11,233 nucleotides of DNA, taken from contig JBBHKE010002453.1 in the NCBI GenBank assembly GCA_037447655.1, positions 1 through 11,233 of the forward strand, read 5' to 3'. Positions 6,788 through 11,233 of the stretch are shown here, piece after piece. The stretch is from Zygnema cylindricum. Lineage: Eukaryota; Streptophyta; Zygnematophyceae; Zygnematales; Zygnemataceae. The position numbers were made by a program, and so were the translations under genes. Within the stretch, counting starts at the first letter, position 1; every line of letters begins with the position of its first letter. Below the pieces are notes generated by a model. The model worked only from the letters and a program-made list of their open reading frames with translations, did not search any database and was not told where the DNA came from.

Positions 6788-8128
6788 GTCAGTTTTTTGT
6801 CTTTTTTTTTTTTTTTTACTTTTTTCCTATTTTCTTTTTTTTTTTTTCTGTTTTTCCGTTTGTTTTTTTTTTTTTTTGAAATATTCAGTAATTTATCAAA
6901 TTTTGGGGTTTTCAGGGAAGGGGTCGTATGGGTCTGTTTACAAGGCCAGAGACAGAGTGACGTCAGAGCTTGTGGCTATTAAAGTCATCACTTTGTCGGA
7001 AGGGGTAAGAATACTCTCTCTCTTTCTCTCTCGCTACCACTCCACTCTCACTCTCTCCCTCGCTCTCACACACTACCACTGTCTCTGTCTCTCTCTCCCA
7101 CTCTCTTTACCACTCTCTCTCCCTCTCTACCACTCTTTGTACCACTTTCTCCCTCTCTCTCTCTCTACCACTCTCTACCACTCTCTACCACTCTCTACCA
7201 CTCTCTAACACTCTACCACTCTCTCGCTTTCACTAGTTCACTCTCTCTCTCACTCTCTCTTGTACTCTTACTCTCACTCTCCTCATTCTTTCACTCCCTC
7301 TCTCTCACTCACTCACTCTCTCACTATCTCACTCTCTCTCTCTCTCTTGTTCTTTCACTCCCTCGCTCTCTCTCACTCCCTCTCACTCTCTCACTCTCTT
7401 CACTCATTCTCACTCTCACGCCCACTCTTACCTCTCTCTCTCCTTCTCTCCTTCTTCCTCCCTCTCTCTCCCTCTCTCTCCCTCTCTCTCCCTCCACCCC
7501 TCCCAGGAAGACGCCTCCTCCTCCGTCTGTCAGGAGATTTCTATGCTCTCCTCCTGTCAACATCCCAATGTGGTCCGTTACCTCGCCTCCCAATTTCAAA
7601 GGGATACAGAGGGAGAGGCGTATCCCTATGGGGGAGAGGGAGAGGACGATCGAGGGAGAAACGGAGGGAGAGGAGAAGGAGGCGGAGGTGGGGGGGGAGG
7701 GGGAGCGGGAGGGGTAGGCGGAGGAGGAGTTGGAGGGGGAGGAGGAGACGGAGTAGGAGGAGGGGGAGGAGGGGGAGGGGGAGGAGGGAGAGGTAGTGAT
7801 GGACAGGCAGGGAGATTGGCGATAGTAATGGAGCATTGTGGGGGAGGAAGTGTGGCGGATTTGTTGGTACATGGGGAGGGAGGGATGGAGGAGGATATAA
7901 TCAGTTATGTGTGTAGGGAGGCCTTGAAGGTGAGAGGGGGAGGGAGGGCAGAGTGAGAGAGAGAAAATTGTTTGAGGGGAGGGTGGGGTGGGGTGGGGTG
8001 GGGGGAGATGTCGTTTGGAGTGGTGAAGGGAAAAGAAATAAGAGAAATAAGGAAGGGGGAAAGGAGTATGTAGATGCATTTGTATATATTTAGATGAAGT
8101 CCCTCTCTCTCTGTCTCTCTCTCTCTCC

Positions 8129-8195
<67 letters not shown>

Positions 8196-8718
8196 CCTCT
8201 GTTTATCTCGCTCTCTAATTTTTTCTCTTTCCTCATTTTCTTTCTCTCGCTCACCTCTCTTTCCTTTCTTTCTCTCTCGTCTTCCTCACCCTGTCTCCTC
8301 TCTCTCGCCCCATCTCCCTTGTCTCTCTCCTTTTTCTCTCTCTCTGTCTGTCTCTCCTCTCTTTCTCCCTTTTTCAAGTCAGTAAACATTTGTCTTTTTT
8401 TGTTTTTCTTAGAATATATATAGGTAACATATATTTTTATATCACATGAATATTGTATAGATACATATATAGATATGTATCTACAAATGTAATATATCTA
8501 TGTTGATTTTTATCGATAGAGCGACTGTCTATCTCTCTCTCTCTCTCTTTCTCACCATATATCTTAATTGTATATATATATATATATATACAATTAAGAT
8601 ATATGCATATATATACATTAATATTTTTAAATATTTATCCAAAAAATGCTCAACTCTTTCCTCTCCCCATTTTGCATTCCCAAAAACAAAACCTCACAAA
8701 AAATCCTCAAAAAAAAAA

Positions 8719-8752
<34 letters not shown>

Positions 8753-9870
8753 AAAAAGAAAAAACAAAACAAAAAACAAAAAAAAAAACATTTCCTGTAG
8801 AAAGACAGCTTGAAAATAATATTATTTGAAATTTAATAGGGGGGCCAGGTAACAGGGGCTGGCCTACCTCCACAGTATTTTTAAAGTCCATCGTGACATA
8901 AAAGGAGGAAATATTCTACTCACAGATTCCGGAGAAGTCAAACTCGGTAAAAATCATTTTTAAGACTATTTTTTGAGCAAAGCTGAAAAAAAAATTGCAA
9001 AAGAAAAATGTGGGTATTCATTGTAGAGATGTTCCAGATATTGGGGTTTTTTTTGTTTTGTTTTTTTTTGGCCTTTGATGAAATGAAAAATCACTTTTAT
9101 AACATATTTTTTGAATAAATTTGGAAAGAAAATGCGGAAAAAAAAGGAAAAAAGGGGGTGTTCATTGTAAAAATTTACGGAAAGGGTTTTTTGTATTCAT
9201 ATTTTATTATTCGACTTTTGTTGGCTTTTATTTGATCTTTTCTTGGTTCTTTTTTTTGGGTTTATGTGTCCATAGTATGGATTTTGGGATTTAAGATAAA
9301 AAAAGGTTTTTTTTGTTTTTTTTGGATTTTGGGGAGATGTGGAAGGGAGGTGAAACGGAAAATAATCAACGAAATATGAATAAAAAAGGATGTTTTTGTA
9401 TGTTTTTTCCTTCCCCCCTCTCTCTCTCCCTCTCTCTACCCATTTTTTTATATGTTTTTTTGTGTTTTTTTTTTTCTTTTTTTCTTTTTCAGGTGATTTT
9501 GGTGTTGCTGCTCAATTGACGAGAACAATGTCAAAAAGAAATACTGTATTTCCTCCTCTTTCTCTCCCTCTCCTTCCCACCCACCTCCCTCCCACTTGTT
9601 TTTTTATTCCTCGGGTTTATTATGTGACATATTTTTTCTGTTTCTCTCCCTGTCTCTCCCGCCGCCTCTCTCTCTATCTCTTTCTCTTACTCTCACTCTC
9701 TCATTTTTTTTTTTTAGTTGGACTCTTTCTGTGTCTCTCTCTCTCTCCTGTCTCTCTCTCCCCCTCTCTCTCCCTCTTCCCCTTTTTTTATTTTGTTTGT
9801 CCACACTAATTCTCATATGGATTTTTTTGATTGGCAGCTCTCTCTCTCTCTCTTTTCTTTTGAACTTGGA

Positions 9871-9903
<33 letters not shown>

Positions 9904-11193
9904 TTCGTTCTCTCCTTTTCTCTCTCTCCTCTCTCCCTCTCTCTCCTTTTCCCTCTCTCCCTCTCTCTCCTTTTCAATCTCTCCCCTTCTCTCCTTTTCT
10001 CCTTTTTTTTGTCCACACTAATTCATGTATGGGGTTTTTGTGACAGTTTATCGGCACGCCCCATTGGATGGCTCCGGAAGTCATTCAAGAAAGTCTTTAT
10101 GATGGGAAAGTAATATTTTTCTCTCTTTCTCTCCACCCCCTTCTCGGCCCCACTCTCTCTCCTTCTCCCTCTCCTTTTATTTCTCTCGCTCTCTCCCTCC
10201 TTCTCCCTCTCCTGCTCTATGTCTCTCTGTTCGTCGCCCTCTCCCTTGCCCTCTCCCTCTCCCTCTCCCGTGCTCTTCTCTCCCTCTTCCTCACTTGTTC
10301 TCTCTCGACCCCCCCTTCTTTCTCTCTCTGTCTATCTCTTTCTCCCTCTCCCTCTACGTTTCTCTGTTTTATTTTTTTTTGTTTCCCGGAAACAGTATCA
10401 TCACAAATTCTACATTTTTTTTTACAAAAATCTTGAAGTATTTCGTGTTATTATAATTATTATTTTTCACTGTTTTTTTATTTTTTCTTGTTTTTTTTTT
10501 CTTTTTGGTACCAGGTCGATATTTGGGCTCTTGGGGTATCAGCTATCGAAATGGCCGAGGTAAATGAAAGTCATAACTGTTTTTTTTTCCGTTTTTTTGT
10601 GTTTGTAATTTTTTGCATGGTTATTAGATCCAATATTAACATCCATTACCTAAATTATTGATTAATATCAGGCTCCTTATCTTTTTTAATATGGGCGGAG
10701 GCTACTTTATTTTTTTTTTCAGGGTTTGCCGCCTCGGTCAAATGTGCATCCGATGCGGGTAATTTTTTTTTTTTTTTCTTTTGCCCTTTTACTTTTTTGT
10801 TTTTTTTTATGTTTTTTGGTAATATAAATTGTACAATATTTTACGCTGGAAATTTTGGTAAATATCTGGAAAATGGGTTTAATTGAGCTTTTGAATTATT
10901 AATTAGAAAAAAGAAAGAGATGTTTTAGCTTTGATCTGTGTCTTTTTTTTTTTTTTTCTAAGGAAGTTGGGAAAAATTTGAGAATGGATATTTTTGTAAT
11001 AATTACTGTTTTTATGATGTTCATAATAACGCCCGTAATAATCCCAAAAATGATAATTGTATTTGGAGAAGCACTTTTTCTATTGTATTTTACTGTGTTT
11101 TAGTTTTTCTTATTTTGTTATTTTTATTTTTACTCAGGTCCTTTTTATGATATCAAGAGAACCTCCTCCAACACTTGCTGATCCCGAAAAATG
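6688..11193 (+). CDS. SIK1: SIK1-type (plant Hippo/MST, STE20 family) Ser/Thr kinase, nine exons, 3' end outside window
   Basis: Exons 6688-6787, 6916-7004, 7507-7929, 8856-8946, 9493-9545, 10047-10109, 10515-10559, 10723-10758 and 11138-11193 join in frame to 318 residues plus two bases. Kinase motifs: Gly-loop LGKGSYGSV 33-41, VAIK Lys56, alpha-C Glu73, HRDIKGGN with Asp218 and Asn223, DFG 236-238, activation-loop Thr252 (MSKRNT, equivalent of MST1 Thr183), GTPHWMAPE 255-263, DIWALG 275-280. [25 protein letters not shown] is near-diagnostic for plant SIK1, a cytosolic kinase acting with MOB1 in growth and cell division control. Odd points are a Gly-rich insert at about residues 105-165 and a lead of only about 25 residues, where the Arabidopsis protein has a long N-terminal region. 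The remaining kinase domain and C-terminal tail are missing. Confidence 0.93.
6788..6915 (+). other. SIK1: SIK1 intron 1 (128 bp, T-rich)
   Basis: GT-AG intron made mostly of two long T runs. The acceptor is ttttcag at 6915. Confidence 0.85.
6916..7004 (+). CDS. SIK1: SIK1 exon 2 (Gly-loop and VAIK)
   Basis: Completes Gly34 and encodes [20 protein letters not shown] then IKVITLSEG, with the ATP-anchoring Lys56. The donor is GGG|GTAAGA at 7005, phase 0. Confidence 0.93.
7005..7506 (+). repeat. SIK1: SIK1 intron 2: CT/CACT/CTACCA microsatellite, 502 bp
   Basis: After the donor, practically the whole intron is pyrimidine: ctctct, cactctct and taccactctc units, ending in tccctctctc blocks before the acceptor tcccag at 7501-7506. 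Frames on both strands here are low-complexity repeats, not genes. It lies next to the purine-rich exon 3. Confidence 0.93.
7507..7929 (+). CDS. SIK1: SIK1 exon 3 (alpha-C, Gly-rich insert, hinge)
   Basis: Encodes [30 protein letters not shown] (beta4), the insert, then [18 protein letters not shown] and [10 protein letters not shown]. The insert (about 7615-7805) codes for Gly/Glu/Asp/Arg and then long Gly runs broken by Ala, Val and Asp, up to 11 Gly in a row. It keeps frame, and the flanking kinase motifs are intact. The donor is AAG|GTGAGA at 7930, phase 0. Confidence 0.9.
7976..8005 (+). other. SIK1: Strong G-quadruplex motif in SIK1 intron 3
   Basis: Six G runs of 3-6 bases separated by single A or T bases (gggtggggtggggtgggg core), starting 46 bases after the exon 3 donor on the sense strand. 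Single-base loops are the pattern of the most stable parallel quadruplexes, in DNA and in the pre-mRNA. Formation is inferred from sequence only. Confidence 0.85.
8099..8365. repeat. SIK1: (CT)n microsatellite and pyrimidine-rich tract in SIK1 intron 3
   Basis: A nearly pure CT dinucleotide run fills 8102-8192, followed by looser CT-rich sequence to about 8365. The GA-rich opposite strand gives a long Arg/Glu frame that is a repeat artefact. Confidence 0.93.
8459..8482. repeat. SIK1: Small hairpin in SIK1 intron 3
   Basis: agatacatat (8459-8468) and atatgtatct (8473-8482) are perfect inverted repeats around a 4-base loop, within AT-rich sequence. Confidence 0.8.
8556..8605. repeat. SIK1: Perfect 50-bp AT-rich palindrome in SIK1 intron 3
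   Basis: catatatcttaattg is followed by twenty TA bases and then caattaagatatatg. The halves 8556-8580 and 8581-8605 are exact reverse complements. The non-TA arms show it is more than a TA microsatellite. Confidence 0.95.
8705..8790. repeat. SIK1: Poly-A tract with CAAAA interruptions, SIK1 intron 3
   Basis: An A-rich stretch with a pure run of about 29 A, then aaaac/aaaag units. It sits only about 70 bases before the next acceptor, where a pyrimidine tract would be expected. No target duplication or transposon body could be tied to it. Confidence 0.85.
8856..8946 (+). CDS. SIK1: SIK1 exon 4 (catalytic loop)
   Basis: Encodes [22 protein letters not shown] and TDSGEVKL, with catalytic Asp218, Lys220 and Asn223. 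The acceptor is aacag at 8855; it is chosen because only this one joins in frame to ...REALK. Competing AGs at 8839 and 8848 would shift the frame. The donor is CTCG|GTAAAA at 8947, phase 1. Confidence 0.92.
8947..9492 (+). other. SIK1: SIK1 intron 4 (546 bp) with a diverged 137-bp tandem duplication
   Basis: The block starting aatcatttttaag at 8952 recurs, diverged, as aatcacttttata at 9089. Both continue with tattttttga, A-rich sequence, ttcattgta and a gggttttttg run. The remainder is T-rich, with a small CT patch at 9415-9437 and a strong T tract before the acceptor ttttcag at 9492. No gene is seen. Confidence 0.75.
9493..9545 (+). CDS. SIK1: SIK1 exon 5 (DFG to activation loop)
   Basis: Completes Gly235 and encodes [17 protein letters not shown], ending on the predicted regulatory Thr252. 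The acceptor is ttttcag at 9492 and the donor ACT|GTATTT at 9546, phase 0. Confidence 0.93.
9546..10046 (+). repeat. SIK1: SIK1 intron 5 (501 bp): CT microsatellite with duplicated 3' splice region
   Basis: Mostly ctctct-type sequence. The unit ttggactct...(CT)n...tttgtccacactaattc...cag occurs twice: about 9718-9837 and about 9866-10046. Each copy has a cactaat word that fits a branch-point consensus, 25-28 bases before an AG (9837 and 10046). Only 10046 gives the kinase frame ([11 protein letters not shown]); 9837 is a decoy leading into CT repeat. Confidence 0.8.
10047..10109 (+). CDS. SIK1: SIK1 exon 6 (GTPHWMAPE)
   Basis: Encodes [20 protein letters not shown] and Lys273. The acceptor is tgacag at 10046 and the donor AAA|GTAATA at 10110, phase 0. 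Confidence 0.93.
10110..10514 (+). repeat. SIK1: SIK1 intron 6 (405 bp): CT-rich microsatellite then T-rich tail
   Basis: 10120-10370 is ctctcc/ctctct-type pyrimidine repeat. 10371-10510 is T-rich, ending in the acceptor taccag at 10514. Leu/Ser/Pro-rich frames across it are repeat translations. Confidence 0.9.
10515..10559 (+). CDS. SIK1: SIK1 exon 7 (DIWALG, 45 bp)
   Basis: Encodes [15 protein letters not shown], the alpha-F segment. The donor is GAG|GTAAAT at 10560, phase 0. Intron 7 (10560-10722, 163 bp) is AT-rich and unremarkable. Confidence 0.93.
10723..10758 (+). CDS. SIK1: SIK1 exon 8, 36-bp microexon
   Basis: Encodes [12 protein letters not shown], highly characteristic of plant SIK1. 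The acceptor is ttttcag at 10722 and the donor CGG|GTAATT at 10759, both phase 0. The exon is too short for most gene finders and was placed by protein continuity with exons 7 and 9. Confidence 0.92.
10759..11137 (+). other. SIK1: SIK1 intron 8 (379 bp)
   Basis: AT-rich, with T runs at about 10764-10778 and 10943-10957. No repeats beyond these and no gene. The acceptor is actcag at 11137. Confidence 0.85.
11138..11193 (+). CDS. SIK1: SIK1 exon 9 ([19 protein letters not shown]), last exon in window
   Basis: Starts in phase 0 after actcag. I place the donor at 11194 (AATG|GTTCGT) because family members read ...EKWS here, so TG would be completed to Trp by the next exon. GTTCGT is a weak donor, and the true one could be a few bases later. 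The rest of the kinase domain lies beyond the window. Confidence 0.8.
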
Positions 11194-11197
11194 GTTC

Positions 11198-11198
<1 letters not shown>

Positions 11199-11231
<33 letters not shown>

Positions 11232-11233
11232 CA
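11199..11233. repeat. SIK1: Poly-T tract at the end of the window
   Basis: About 32 T in a row, inside SIK1 intron 9, ending the window. Confidence 0.9.

Noticed and set aside
7260-8079. Long Ser/Leu- and Arg/Glu/Pro-rich frames on both strands, up to about 250 codons
   Set aside because: They are translations of CT/GA microsatellites across introns and of the opposite strand of SIK1 exon 3.
8090-8423. Paired low-complexity frames on both strands
   Set aside because: Entirely made by the (CT)n repeat of intron 3.
9390-10563. Ser/Leu/Phe-rich frames over introns 4-6
   Set aside because: They run through introns fixed by the kinase exons; composition is repeat only.
1-11233. tRNA, rRNA or other structured RNA genes
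   Set aside because: No cloverleaf with A/B boxes and no rRNA-like conserved segment noticed by eye; the hairpins found belong to transposons or AT palindromes.

Overview
The window is eukaryotic nuclear DNA, most likely from a streptophyte (a charophyte-type green alga or early land plant). The evidence is two plus-strand, intron-rich genes whose closest recognisable relatives are plant proteins: the C-terminal end of an ABCB (P-glycoprotein-type) ABC transporter and the 5' two-thirds of the kinase domain of a SIK1-type (plant Hippo/MST) Ser/Thr kinase. Splice sites are ordinary GT/AG. The exact species cannot be told from the sequence.

Layout. 1-302 is the tail of an ABCB intron (poly-T, then a 55-bp duplicated motif). 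303-2531 holds the last three ABCB exons (303-694, 1175-1493, 2295-2531), which encode 315 residues: the end of the second transmembrane domain and a complete, motif-perfect second nucleotide-binding domain. 2532-3840 is AT-rich 3' flank with no recognisable gene. 3840-5918 is a nest of non-autonomous DNA transposons: two copies of one terminal-inverted-repeat (TIR) family (A1, A2) enclosing a foldback element (C), with two related 551-bp and 305-bp elements (B1, B2) inserted back to back inside A2. 5919-6240 is unassigned. 6241-6687 is a degenerate array of CCCTAAA-type (telo-box) motifs running up to the kinase start codon. 6688-11193 holds nine kinase exons, running off the window before the end of the kinase domain. 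Their introns are packed with CT microsatellites, poly-T, a strong G-quadruplex motif and a 50-bp AT palindrome.

The two genes are independent: a membrane exporter and a cytosolic signalling kinase, with no operon-like relation. The most distinctive features are structural. Several introns contain local tandem duplications, two of which copied a 3' splice site and left decoy acceptors; one also copied the start of an exon. The kinase carries a Gly-rich insert of about 60 residues in its beta4-beta5 loop. The transposon nest shows a perfect 84-bp spacerless palindrome, a shared 8-bp target-site duplication between two adjacent elements, and identical 14-bp sequences at its outer edges, consistent with two small elements having moved together. 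I found no evidence of a new multi-gene system, CRISPR array, RNA gene or viral sequence.
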